A DNA stretch of 64,000 bases from Desmodesmus armatus (taxonomy: Eukaryota; Chlorophyta; Chlorophyceae; Sphaeropleales; Scenedesmaceae), in contig VIIQ02000764.1 of the NCBI GenBank assembly GCA_007449985.2, positions 62,001-126,000 on the forward strand, written 5' to 3'. Position 1 is the first letter of the stretch; the number at the start of each line of letters is the position of its first letter. Below are positions 1 to 11,361 of the stretch, one piece after another. The notes below the pieces were generated by a model. The model was not told the origin of the DNA. It ran no database searches and saw nothing but the letters and a program-made list of their open reading frames with translations. The position numbers and the translations under genes were made by a program.

Positions 1-147
1 GCAAGCAAAATCAGTCAGGCACCTATGCACCTAGGACAATCCACCGACACGGGCCGCCCAGTTGAGCTAAGTGCGGGGCTTTCATTACAGGGTTCATCAA
101 CTGAGCCTAGTCAGTACACCAGCCCCCAACACAGATGATGGGCTTAC

Positions 148-3100
148 CCTTGACGTGGTATCGGGGATGTTGGCGTTAGGCAGGTACCAGGCCTCTGTGT
201 AGCCATCAGAGTAGTCGCCCACATCCTCCATGCCGTGCTGCAAGCAACAAGGGTGCATGAGGGTGTGGGGTTGGGAAATCAGAAGTATACAGGGAACAAG
301 CATACCCTCAACAGGCACGGACATCCTCCAGACCGTCCTGCAGGCATTGGCATTTTCAACCACAGTACACAAACAGCCAGGACATACAATATGCCTAGTG
401 ACCAGTGCAGGCTGTTCCAAGGTGGGGCAGTGTTTCCTGTAACAGCTAGACGTGCTACCACAGCTGCTGATGCTGCGTTCAGTCTGCGTTGGCATCAATA
501 GTGTTGCACGTGGGGCAGCGAGGCTCCAGGAAACCAGAAGGACACCATTAGCATGTTCTCGTAAGGGATTGAAGCTTGCTGTGCTGATGGCCAGCACAAC
601 GTCACACAGGTGTCTAGCACTGCGCTGCGGAACCGTCAACTTACCACATGAGTGACAATGGGGACAGGACCAGTGTAGTTAGTGAGTATGCCACTGGCAG
701 CTGAGGCCCTACAACACGCGAAAATGTGCAGTGGCAGGTAGTAAGTTGTACAGCCCTTGAGTAGCTGGCTTATGCCGCGGCCATGCATGATCAAACATCT
801 CACAATGCCATTGCTTGAAGCACAGTGCAATAGCACATGCAAAGCTGTGGTGGACGAAAAGAAACTGTGAATTGTTACTTTTGATGCATGGAATGAACGC
901 TCCCTGCAGCATGATTGCCCATAGGTAACAGTGCGGCGGCAGCCATCCCACACTTGGCAACTTACTCAGCACAAGCAGTGTTGGGACAACCAGTAGCTGG
1001 GCAGTCCATGCAGGGGCTGTCGTCAATCCTGCTGCCACCGATTCCCTGCAGGAAGGACGGCATCAAAAGAACTTCCATCAGGGTGCATGACAGCTATGCC
1101 ACAGTTGTCAGGGTGTTTGGGGTCAGGGCAGCAGAACATGTGTGGGTCGATCCTGACATCACACAGAACAACCTGTCATGCGATACATGCAGTCACTGAT
1201 TGCCCTGCACGCATGCTGCCTGGGGTTCCATTGACAGATTGCTGGCTGCACGTGAACATATCAAAGCTGGGTGCTCATGGTGGCAATGAAAAACAGACAC
1301 ACTTGTGCTGACCAAAACTTGTCCAGAACTCAACAGACAAAGTGTTTCCTGCCATTGCGGGCCTACTGGGCAGCAGTTGCTGCATAATCAAGGGCTTCAA
1401 GGTTTGGAGTCCACTCCCTCAACCCTCAACCCCCATTGCCTACAACCCATCACCCTACCCTACGTACCTCGGGGTTGGCCCTGATGTTCCAAGCAAGAGC
1501 GGCAGCACAAGACCAGAGCAACAGGCAAGGCAGCACAGCAGTTATTTGAGCAGACATGAGGCGGCATATTCACTCTGCGTGCTTTCACCCAATCGACCTC
1601 TGAGCTGGCCAAGCAGAGATCCATGTACCAGCAAAGCTGACTCTGGAGACAAGGGTAAGACACGCAGGTCCTATGGCCACCTCATGGCCGCTTGGCTAGC
1701 TGGCTAGTGCCGACGCTGAGACTTACCCAGGTGCCGTGCTGTCTGTACTGTCTGTACTGTCCAGTGCTGTGCTGGGGGTCCACCACAAACCTAAGACCAG
1801 GGGGGGGGGGACGCCAAATATGCTTCAACCCCTCCCCCTGTGTCAATCTTAGGCTGTTTGGCGCACAGACCCCTCCCCCCGTGTCGGTTTTAGGCTGTTG
1901 TTAGGTACTGCTGCTTCCCCCGTGGGGCAGGCCGCTGCACCCCTCCCCACTCCAAAAATTAGGCTCGTTCTCCGATTGACCCCTCCCCCCGTCCAAAGAA
2001 TAGGCTGTGCGTCCCCCACCCCCTAGTCTTAGGTTTGTGGTGGACCCCCTGTGCTGTAAGTTACTGGGCTGCACACTACCAGACTCTCAGCTGGGGGACT
2101 GTAAGGACTCACCAGTGCAGCGTCTGGTCGATTGCGTAGCTCAGGATGTGCTGGTCGTAGGTGTCGCCCGTCTTGAACTCATTCACCCACTTGATCCTGT
2201 TGGGCTTGTATCGCTGTCAGCCAAATAGCAGGAACATCACGCCACAGCAAAATGACAGCAGCAACACAAATGCAAAAGTCATGGTGAGAAAGGTGGCGCA
2301 GAACAACGCATGTTGCACGGCATTGTTTGATGAGCAATTCTTTTGGAAACGCCGGTATGGTTTATACTTTGTCAAGCACACGCATGAGGTGGGAGGAAGA
2401 CAGAGGATTGCCAAGTCTGACAACCTCTCAACCTGTCTATCTTCGCCTCAGCTCCGCAGAAGCAGGCTGCTTGGTGAGATCCAACACATGTGTGCCTTTG
2501 GCACTCCCAGGCAGGCAGACAACACCATTATCGCCATGCACATATACCTCAGCCTAGCTGCCTGTATCAGGGCTCCCAGCAAGTTGCAGGCCCTAGTCCC
2601 TCTGACGCCAGTGTTGTCAAGCCCACCCTGATACACCCACCTGTGACTCAATAGTGTAGGCTGGCCAGTTGAACTCGGCATCTCTACCAGTGGGACCGTA
2701 CCTGAACCACGCACACAGTCAGAGGGCATGACAATATCAAGACTCAGGCAAGACATATGGTTTCAAGGGTCGGGACACATATGTCACAGGCAATGCTACC
2801 TTTGATCTGAGCTGAACATCAACTGTCATTTGACAGACGCTGAATATGGATCAACCAAGTTTAGTTTCTGCACCATACATGTTTGAGAATGTGTGACGAC
2901 CAAGACCTCCCTGCTGCAATAACACTCAAGCAGATGCATTAGTGGGTGGCGAATGCAGGGTGCCAACAGATTTCAATAGGACAATGGCAGCGTTGACTGT
3001 CTGCTGTGCAGCGTGGCATCGACATGGTAGCACTGACTGGAATGCACACGCACACAGGCTGCACACTTCAACCAAGGTCTGATGCGAGGTGCCCATCTCA

Positions 3101-3450
3101 CATATCGGACACAAAAAACCCAATCCAAAGAAGCACTTGGCACTTACGCAAAGACTGTCGTCTGAGAGAAAATGCCGGGAGGGCAGATTTTTGCATTATT
3201 TTCGTCTTCACCTAGGTCGGGTATTGTCTCGTTGACCGGCAGGACGTCCTGTGTGATCACCTTGGCACTGATCTGGTACTCAATGAATTTCTTAGGGGGG
3301 TAGCACTCTGCGGGGCAAGGAGAAGTACAGGTACACAGCACAGGTAGGTCAGTTCACAGGTAGGAGAGGAAGTTACGGAGAGAGCGGCCAGAGGGGGGAG
3401 AGCGACCAGATGGGGGGGGGAGAGGGAGGAAGATAGGGAGAGAGGGGGGG

Positions 3451-3500
<50 letters not shown>

Positions 3501-5946
3501 CAGATGTCTGGTCAGTGGCATAATTGCTGAGCAGTGACAGGCAGTGAGGCACATTCAATCTGCGCAAAAGAGACCTGGGTGATCGGTTGGCACGATCAGT
3601 TCCTCTTTCAAGGCCCACCCATCATCCCCCCTTGACGCCTGCTGCTTACGTGATGGGAAACCATAATAGTTGTCTGTGGGAGAGTCGCCCCGTAGCTCGG
3701 ATCAGACTCCTCCCCACCACTGTAGTCCTCATGGTAACGCCGGGGGTCCCTCCTCCACCTGGAGTGCCCGCGTCCATAGTGATCCTCATCGCCGCCATAG
3801 CCGCCGCTGGAATCTTCTGGGTAGTAGTTCTTGGGCTTGTACGCGGCGTAGCGGCGCCTGTGGTCGTAGTCGTCTCCGTAGTCCTCGCCTCCCTTCCTGT
3901 AGTAGCGGTGCTTGCTGTCATGGTCATAGTCTTCGCCGTTTCTGTAGCTGCTCTTGGAGTGATACTCCTCGTAGTCGCTGCCCCTCTTGTGGCCGCTCTT
4001 GTAGTGGTAATCGTCGGAGTCACTTCCCTTCCTGTAGCTGTCCTTGGAGTGATAATCCTCGTAGTCGCCGCCTTTCTTGTAGCAACCCTCATCGCCGCGA
4101 TACTCATAGTCTTTGTGCTTGTTAAAGTAGTCATGCTTGCTCTCGTAATCATGCTCGCTCCTCTTCTTGTAAGAGCCATACTTGCTCTCCTTCTCGTAGT
4201 CGGCACCCTTCTTGGAGTAACCACCTTGCCTTCGTGATCGTAATCGCCGCCCTTCTTGGGATAGCCGCTGCTGTAGTCATCGTGGCCACCACGCTTGTAC
4301 TTGTCGCCTCCCTTTTTGTAGCCGCTCTTGTACTTGGTATCGATCGCATCGATTGCATCCGCAGCTTGAGAGGAGGCCTTGGTATCCTCCAGCTTGCTGG
4401 GCACCTACATACAAACACACAAGGGAGGGATGATACAGGGGGTGCATCAGCAGCAGTGCTGCAGCCATGGAAGCACACATACAAAACTGCTTACATGGTG
4501 CACTGGTAGGGTTGGACCTGAAACCGTGTAAGAAAACATCCACTGATATCACGGACATAAGAGGTTGCCGTCAGATTCAATTGAAAAATCAACCAGAGCA
4601 GACTCCGTTCAAAACCCAACAATACAGAAGCGTCGAAAAGACATGCAATCATACCAGGCAGGGGCGTACCTGCTCAGCTTCGACAAGCTGCCTGGGAATG
4701 GGGTAGTCCTCTCCAGAATCTGGCCCCTCTTGAGGGTATGCAGCGCCGTCCTCATCGTATGGCCTGGTCTTGTATCCAGGTGCACTGTACTCCCAATCAG
4801 GGCCGGAGTGGTAGTCCTCACGGTAATGAGGCTTGTGGTGATGCCTGTGGTGGTGGTGCTTGTGGTGCTTGTGAGGGTGGGGGACAGGGGGGCAGTCAGG
4901 TGGCACGATCTTGGAGAAGTCATACTTGCCAGGGCCCTGCAGCACAGCACACCCAGCAACAGCACACTGCGATGAGTTTCGAGAAGTTGAAGCAGCCGAG
5001 ATCATGTGCCAAAGCACGTCACAGCAGAGTACAACAGCATGGCACAGCACAGCACATCATGATGCAGCAGTTCATCACAGGACATTGCAAAGAGTTGGAA
5101 TTCACATCTTGAACATAGCTGTGCTGTGAATATTCTGCCAGTCGAATAGGCTCCTGCGCATGCTGCTACTGAGTAATCAACATGCATCCCTTCACACCCG
5201 ACAATACGCCCAGATGGTGATGCTGTAGGAGGACAGCAGATTCAGTTTCGTCTGCTGGAGTAGGGCTGAGGCCCAGGCATTGCTGTTGATGATGGGGTGC
5301 AGATGGCCCCTATGTCAAGTTGATGCTGCAGTGCTGCAGAAAGCCCATATGCAATGGTGTTGTGCTTGGGTGCTGACTCAATGCAGCTGCTGATGCTGCA
5401 AGCCTTTTCTGTACGCACGTCACGTCGGCCAGTTGGGTTGACGGTCATAGGTGGAGGAAGCACCAAGTCGGTGACGTATTTGGGCACACACTCTGGCTTC
5501 AAGTAGTCACCAGAGGGTGGAAGTTTGTCTGCAGGGGCAAAACACCATCACGACATGTGCGGATGAGCTACGGATTGAACATCCGGAGCATTTGTATGTA
5601 TGCTACAAAGCTTGAACAAGAGCTGCGACGCTGTTCCGTGAATGTTGACCCTAACCACCTTCTTGAACAGTCGGTCTGACAGCATGCGAGGGTTGTTGAG
5701 TGTTGAAGCACGGAACATGGAAGGCATTGTGTATTATTCAAGCATGATACAAGGGTGCTTTGCTTGCAACTCACATCCACCAGGACCTGGGCCGTTCTGC
5801 AACGCGTGGGAGTGCTGCTTCTTGGACGCATGCTGAACGTGCTTTGCTGCAGGCCCTTTGACAGGAGGTTTCGCATTGGCAAAGCTGCTTGCGTCAACTG
5901 ACTGCTGCAATACGGCAATGATCGCCAACCAGACTAGCCCCGCCAC
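148..5946 (-). CDS. Multicopper oxidase (CotA/bilirubin-oxidase type), N-terminal half, with low-complexity insert
   Basis: Probably a secreted copper oxidase. Phase-compatible exons on the minus strand: 5946-5775, 5528-5419, 4936-4670, 4404-3650, about 3307-3148, 2701-2641, 2213-2113, 1045-966, 700-645, 237-148; the rest lies off the left edge. Family signs are a CotA-like start (YKLPPSGDYLKPE), NRIKWVNEF, DQTLHW, then YTGPVPIVTHV joined to HGMED, giving the first copper-binding HxHG motif, followed by DYSDGYTEAW. The first exon encodes a hydrophobic signal-like stretch (LVWLAIIAVL) but no ATG. Exons 3-4 carry a His cluster (PHKHHKHHHHRHHHKPH) and about 250 Lys/Tyr/Asp/Gly/Ser-rich residues inserted between conserved parts. 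Exon 4 changes frame near 4223-4230. The reading frame of exon 1045-966 rests only on phase and the junction at 3307/3305 is uncertain. Family call is strong; activity is unproven. Confidence 0.75.
1775..2048. mobile_element. 274-bp MITE with inverted ends and 8-bp target duplication
   Basis: The ends are inverted copies: the left end starts GGGGTCCACCACAAACCTAA and the right end is its reverse complement, with similarity extending to about 40 bp. CTGTGCTG occurs at 1767-1774 and again at 2049-2056, directly abutting the element, as an 8-bp target-site duplication. The interior is C-rich with several TTAGGCTG-like motifs and has no open reading frame. An 8-bp duplication fits hAT-like (or P-like) elements. 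It sits in a multicopper oxidase intron between the exons at 2113 and 1045. Confidence 0.85.
3451..3498. repeat. (AC)n(AG)n microsatellite
   Basis: Five AC units are followed by about nineteen AG units, inside the intron between multicopper oxidase exons 3650 and 3307. It is purine-rich on the plus strand and pyrimidine-rich in the sense of the gene. Confidence 0.95.
4223..4230 (-). other. One-base frame break inside the multicopper oxidase insert
   Basis: Upstream of this point (4404 to about 4231) the frame reads YKKGGDKYKRGG and SSGYPKKGGDYDHEGK. Downstream the same composition continues only in another frame (GGYSKKGADYEKESKYG and onward to 3650). Adding one base near the AAGG run would unite them. 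It is either a sequencing or assembly error in repetitive DNA or a real disabling mutation. Confidence 0.7.
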
Positions 5947-7547
5947 CTAAGTTGACCCTGTCTGTCAACATTGTCACACGTTGGTGCTCCGTGCGGGCTG
6001 CACATGGCACGGCTGTCAGCGTTACTTATGCAATGCCTAAACCACGCGTGAGGCAAACTAAAAGTGCATCACGAGGCCTGGATACACCGGTTTGCCTGCG
6101 GTTGCCATCCAACATGCAACGGTCAGGCAACGGTCACCCCGCGTGGCTGCTAGGAAGGCTGATAGCTGCATCAGTAGAACTCAATTCACGTTGCAAGTGG
6201 TTTGTTGCAGCCAAGACCTCCAAGCTCCCACACGCAAATCAGCCATGCAGTGCATGGCATGCACGCAGCCATCCACGCAACCAAAGGGCATGCCGCAGAA
6301 CCGCAATGTATGTGACGTTGCTAGCTGAACTTTCGTGGTCAGCATGTTGACAAATTGCAGCCACGCCCAGCCGGGCCACGCGGGGTCCCTGTCAGCAGTT
6401 GCTGCTGTTGGGCACAGCAAGGGGGGTAGGCTGCCACCCTAGCGGGTCCTCTGTAGATGCCTACTGTCGAATCGGGCTGCAGTAGCTAGCTGGCTTGGTC
6501 ACCTCTAGCTAGAGGATCCTGTGGGAGTTGGCTACCTAGCACCAATCGCTGGTGACGCCGCTGCCGCCACAGCGTTGTAGATGGAGACTAGGAAGTGTGC
6601 GTTGTTGGCAGGCAGGGAGTGTGTGGTTTGAGGCGATGGCTGAAAGGGAGCTTGTGGCACAGGGATGGCCGAGCGGCAGCATGGGGATAGTTGGGGCCCC
6701 TAGCGGCTGGCAGTGCCAGCCTGGCACTCAGTGCCAGACTAACAGAAGCAGTTGGAAGTGAACATGAGGCGGTACATGTTGCTGGCAGACTGCTTCACCA
6801 GTTTGCAGCATCCGTGGGTCAGGCACGACAGAGGGGGCTGTGCAAGTGCCTGAGCAAACAAGGGAGGGCTGTGAGTACGGATTGAGTTCCCATGTGGGTT
6901 GGGGGCAGGAGCTGGCAATTTGGGACCAAACCCAGCAGGTGTGTGCGCAAGCATAGTAGGGAGGACGGGACGGCGGATAACTTGCAGACGCCAAAGCAGC
7001 CAGCAATGGAAGCAGGGATCATCGTGCTGTGGCAGCAGGGGGCAGGGGAAGGAGCCGTAGATCGTGTTGGTAGCGACACTTGTATACTAGCAGTTGCCTG
7101 TCAACCTGGCAAAGCGCATGTTGCTTCCAAATCCAGTATTGAAGTCTTATTGAAAAGGATTTGGGAAGTGGGAGGGGGGAGGTTCTCTCATGATGGGCTG
7201 TGCAAAAGCATTGACATAGCATGAAGGCAGGCTGAGAGAATGGATGAGGTTCAAATGTTGTGTGGGGATGAAGCTGGAGAGTTGACAGCAGAGGTAAGAA
7301 GGAGTGGTGAGTTGCACAGGAGGGGTTTGGTAGCAAAAGAAGGAGGGAAATTCAGCGCCATGACAGATAAGGGGGGGGGGGAGGGCACGATCCCACCAAC
7401 TGGATGGCACGCGGTGTCGCTGTAGGGCACTGAGCTGATCATATTGCTGCTAGGGGTGTACACTGTCAGGGTAGTTGTCAAGACTGCAACAATCCACTGG
7501 TGCAACACTGACGGACTTGGGAATAGAGACTCCAGTCGGTCCCATCG

Positions 7548-7576
7548 CCCCCCCCCCCCGGGGGGGGGGGGGGGGG
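7548..7576. repeat. C12G17 palindromic homopolymer
   Basis: Twelve C followed by seventeen G, inside copy A. Copy B has G-rich runs here but no such C-to-G switch, so this could be a collapsed or misassembled homopolymer. Confidence 0.9.
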
Positions 7577-8061
7577 CCTCAGCGCAGCCCCCCCTGCCCC
7601 CCCCCCCCTTCTCCCCCAAAAAATGAATCTCAATGTGATCACCTGCAGTGATGGGCTCACCACTCACATCACTCATTGACGAAAGTTTGAAGTTGACAGG
7701 CCTCCCTCGTGAATGTCCTGGTACAGTTGATGCACTGATCTGTGAATTGTGAAAGTGAAGGACCTGAAATTCTGAACAAATTTGTACTTGAATAGGCTTT
7801 CATGTGCTGCTACAGTTATGCACTGATGTGTGCAGAACCTCAGCTTCTGAGTTTGCGGTTTTAAAGGCCTCCCTGTGCTGCTACAGCTGATGCACTGATG
7901 TGTGAAGAACCTCAGCTTCTGAACAAGTTTGAAGTTGTGCAAGGGTCTGGGGTGTGGCAAAAAAGGTTGTATGGACAAGTTTGCAGTTGAAAAGGCCTTC
8001 TGGACAAATTTGCAGTAGGGTACACAGGCAATACTGTACTCAGCTCTCACACATCACTTCT

Positions 8062-8127
8062 GACCAAGGTTGTCGTTGAAAAGGAGCAGGAGCCCTAAGG
8101 CTCCGCCTTTTCAATGAAAACCTTGTC
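8062..8127. repeat. Terminal 66-bp imperfect hairpin of element copy A
   Basis: The arms GACCAAGGTTGTCGTTGAAA and AATGAAAACCTTGTC pair around an inner GGAGCC/GGCTCC stem with a short CTAA loop. The same hairpin forms the end of copy B at 36167-36232, so it is an intrinsic end of the element. Confidence 0.75.
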
Positions 8128-8226
8128 GGCCATCTGAGCAGCTTGAAAATGGGGGGGTGGGTGGGTGGGTCAAGCTGGGTTTCAGTAACTTCCTGGCATG
8201 CTGCAAACTTCTTGTAGGAGCATCGG

Positions 8227-8616
8227 ATGCAGCTGGAAGTTAGCCCGTTCGAAAGCAATCGACAAACTGAGTTGATTCAAGCATGTTCTGAGCATCTCCA
8301 ATTACGATTTACCCCTGAGGCTGCCCATGCCAGTACTATAGCCGTGGCACGGTGCCGATGCCAGTACCCAGACATGCGCCGCAAGAGTGCACAGACCAGC
8401 ACCAAGTCAGCCCTCAGCACCAACGTTCCCTATGAATGCCCCCTGTGTGACAGTGACCCACCAGCTGTGGTTTGGAAGTACCACATGCTGTCTCACTGGC
8501 AGCAGATGCACCTAGACCACCAGCTGACAGCAGAGGAGCAGCAAGACTGGTGTGTCACTGCTGCAGAGTTTGAGCAGGTTGTGAGCACACATGTACTGAA
8601 CATGCCTGCTGATTGA
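8227..8616 (+). CDS. Small hypothetical ORF with zinc-finger-like Cys/His motif
   Basis: 129 codons from ATG, or slightly longer if the AG at 8216-8217 is a splice acceptor (EHRMQLEV). It carries CPLCDSD followed by WKYHMLSHWQQMH, a C-x2-C...H-x3-H-x4-H spacing resembling a C2H2-type finger, then an acidic helix-like tail (LTAEEQQDW). It lies 99 bp beyond element copy A. Cys/His fingers of this kind are common in transposon and transcription-factor proteins. No family is assigned, and it may be a gene fragment. Confidence 0.4.
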   Translation: MQLEVSPFESNRQTELIQACSEHLQLRFTPEAAHASTIAVARCRCQYPDMRRKSAQTSTKSALSTNVPYECPLCDSDPPAVVWKYHMLSHWQQMHLDHQLTAEEQQDWCVTAAEFEQVVSTHVLNMPAD

Positions 8617-9591
8617 TGTACCAACTGTGCTGTTTCATTTGTGTTTCTAGGGCTGTACAGCAGTGCTTTGATCACCGCTGACCGTCGATGCCGTGCCGCA
8701 CAGGTCTCTAGACTGATAGACCACAGCAACACTCTTGTGGCCATCTGAGTACCTCAGGAAACATGTTAAATATATACCATAACACTTTGGACCTTGCATA
8801 GGCCAGCTACAAGACGTTCAGAGGGCATTTAGGGTGGGTGGGGGGTGGGTGGGTGGGTGGGGGGTCCCACTTTCAACTTCTTAGCATAGTGTCCGAAAAC
8901 AACCTTAGCGCCCCCCCCCCCCTGGACTGACAATGAGTTTGCCCAGGCAAAGCATCTGCTTAACAAGAAAGGCTTTATCACTCAAAAGTAACGGCAGCTG
9001 GTGGGCTCGGGCCTGACCTCACAATCCTGTGCATCATCTCAGGCCATCACATGGTGCAAACCATTACCAAGGCACAGGTCACGGCGGCCTCACCACATGG
9101 CGCTCAGTCCCTACCTGGCAGCAAGACGATTCAAGCTCGCTGGTAGCTTACTTCAGCACTTATGTGGATCCCTCTACGCCTATCACCATGTTTCGTCTCT
9201 GAAGCCAGGATCGACAGCCTGTCCAGGATCGTTTTTGTCCAAGGATCACAACACACCTCTTTGGGTGTCGCCAGGCCGGCAGATCCTATAATTTCCTAAC
9301 TGGTGGGCTACTAGAGCAGGTAGTTAACTACAGCAGGTAGTTAACAGGAACGTTCCTGCTGTTCAAGGCCACAAGACTTTGCGTTCGCCCAGACCTGCTC
9401 CTGACCATGATGATAAGACCTTGATCCGACCAACATGGGTGATTGATATCAGCGTGAACTATACTGCTCAGTCAGCAGACCTGACAGTACTTTTCAGTCC
9501 AGATGAATCAGTTGCTGCCCAGGTCCAAGGGGCCTGCAGGGGCTACAGCACGCACCCAGAGGGCTTTACATAGCTTTTCTGTGGTCAGTGG
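8617..9591. other. No assignable gene
   Basis: Contains G/T-rich (GGGT)n near 8830-8865, a C run near 8910, and an open stretch at 9379-9573 (64 codons, LIRPTWVIDISVNYTAQ) without a matching splice context. It could be decayed coding sequence. No call is made. Confidence 0.4.
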
Positions 9592-9741
9592 GACTCAGGG
9601 GCACACCGCGCTGCGCGCGGTGTCCCCCTGAGTCAAATCCCTTCTCAAACCCCGCGCAGGCCTCTGGAACACCGCAGTGCGGTGTGCGCGGTGCACTTTC
9701 GCGAACACTGATCTATCTAAGCTAGTCTAGCTTAGGTAGAT
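9592..9741. repeat. Cluster of three strong hairpins
   Basis: 9592-9634: GACTCAGGGG/CACACCGCGC pairs with GCGCGGTGTC/CCCCTGAGTC with one mismatch. 9670-9684: CACCGCA pairs with TGCGGTG. 9711-9741: ATCTATCTAAGCTA pairs with TAGCTTAGGTAGAT with one mismatch. The loops are only 1-3 nt. No gene is visible around them. Confidence 0.85.
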
Positions 9742-10936
9742 GATGCGAGCAGCGCATCCTGCTTAGGTCTCACCCACCCCGGAGTCTTCAGAAGTGTGAG
9801 ATCCCACGTTTTGACGCTCTGCAGAACGCGACTTCTGCAGAGTTCAAGTTGCAAAAACGTGTAAAAACGTTCTGCAAAACAAGCCATCAATGCCACATAA
9901 TATCATGGTGTAAATTAGTCGATCTTTACAACATACGCCTTGATCCCCTTCTCTGGCATAAACAGCCTGCCATGCAGGCCAGCCACCGGCGTGTCAAAAC
10001 GACCACACAAGTCCGGGGCTCAGTGAGGGGCGGCAGTGCAGCAGTACCGTATACACCATATATGCAAAGTGGTCATAATTCAAGCTTGGATTGTGGCTTG
10101 CCATTGGCGGCTTGCTTTATGATATTACAGTCCGACTTGGGTCCGAATAGCTCACATGCCACTTGACATGTCCACAACAGTACACAGGGCTTACAGACAA
10201 CACACAAAAGATCAAGGCAAACAAACACAGCAGGTCAGAGCAAACAAACAGGTGTGAAGCCATCTGGCAGCCACTACCTGCATATGGTGCTGCTGTGACA
10301 GCCGCCAGCAAGTCAGCAGTGCTGCATATCGTGCTGGGCATGTCAGCCAGAATTGAAGGTAGCCTTGTGATCCCTGACCTGCCAAACACCCATAAGCACC
10401 CAGGCTGATCCACCACCGGGCCAAGTCACACCACAATAGGCACATACACGCCCAAAAAGCTCCACCATGTGGTGATGCATCACTCAAAACAACGTATCAA
10501 CACCACGCTTGTCCGCCCACACGGGCCTCTGGCTCCCTTCTGGGCTGCTCTGCTTTGCTGCTGAGCCGCACAAAACTCTGCAACTGTCACTGTAATTGAC
10601 ACTGTAACTGCAACTGTGACTGTAACTGCAAGAGGCCATCAGGTAATGTCAGGGCCTGCGGTCAGGCGCCCAACACCACGACAGCACACATGACAGCGGC
10701 CAATCAGTGCCGCTGATTACTACTGATGCCAGGGGCTGTGTACACCGCAAGCCTGCCGGCCAGCCTGCTTGATTGACAGACTGCTGCTGCTCTGCTCTGC
10801 CTCTGACAGACTGCTGCAGCTGTAGGAATCCGGGGATGAGGGGCCCATCATATGCCGCCTGGCCTGTTATGTTCCATCATCATCTGCAATGCAGTTGGTG
10901 GGCCGGTCAAGTGCCGTCGTCATCTGCAGTGTTCAA
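9742..10936. other. Intergenic, no gene seen
   Basis: No convincing exon on either strand. There is a short direct repeat of AACTGTAAC/TGTAACTGC-type words at 10575-10635. Open frames around 10117-10487 lack splice partners and conserved motifs. Confidence 0.4.
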
Positions 10937-11295
10937 CACGCCAGCGCTGATTATGTCATTACAAACATGGAGACATGCAGGCCAGCAGCTGTCTAGACAA
11001 GCAATGAACCAGTAAGCAGGCTTTAGGGTTGAGGGCAGCTTTGCCCGACGACCATATGGCGTTCAAACATTTGAGTTACTGACAACAGCTGCCGTGTACA
11101 CGCCAGCGCTGGTTAGGAGACATGCAGGCCAGCAGCTGCTGCTAGACAAGCAAGGAAGGCTTTTGGGATGAAGACAACTATGGTGGACAACGACCTTATG
11201 CCATTCAAATATTTGAGTTACTGACAACAGCTGCCGTGTACACGCCAGTGCTGTTAGGAAACATGCACCCAGCAGCTGCTGCTAGACAAGCAATG
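10937..11295. repeat. Imperfect tandem repeat, about 2.4 units of 142-162 bp
   Basis: Units start at 10937, 11099 and 11241, each with CACGCCAGYGCTG. They share GACATGCAGGCCAGCAGCTG, GCTAGACAAGCAA and TTGAGTTACTGACAACAGCT, the last just before the next unit. The third unit is truncated at about 11295, next to the end of the minus-strand exon at 11362. Confidence 0.85.
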
Positions 11296-11361
11296 TTGTA
11301 CTACAGCTGTACCAGCCCCCAGCCACCCCGCCAACCCCAAGACAGACTGACAGACACTCAC

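Larger units (their letters stand above)
5936..8127. mobile_element. Repeat element, copy A (about 2.2 kb)
   Basis: This segment recurs in inverse orientation at 36167-38141. Shared parts include the end AGCCCCGCCACCTA(A/G)GTTGACC, a GCCTAAAYCACGCGTGAGGC stretch, the CCTCTAGCTAGAGGATCCT palindrome, a shared ~500-bp non-coding middle and the last 66 bp, an imperfect hairpin ending AAAACCTTGTC. Copies differ by small indels and by long C/G runs. No intact reading frame is conserved between them, so the element looks non-autonomous. I find no clear target-site duplication and cannot assign a superfamily. Its left end overlaps the first visible exon of the multicopper oxidase. Confidence 0.75.

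Noticed and set aside
966..1045. Alternative reading of a multicopper oxidase exon as a Cys-rich segment (DSPCMDCPATGCPNTACA)
   Set aside because: It looks protein-like, but its phase fits neither neighbouring exon, whereas the other frame fits both; kept only as a doubt in the gene entry.
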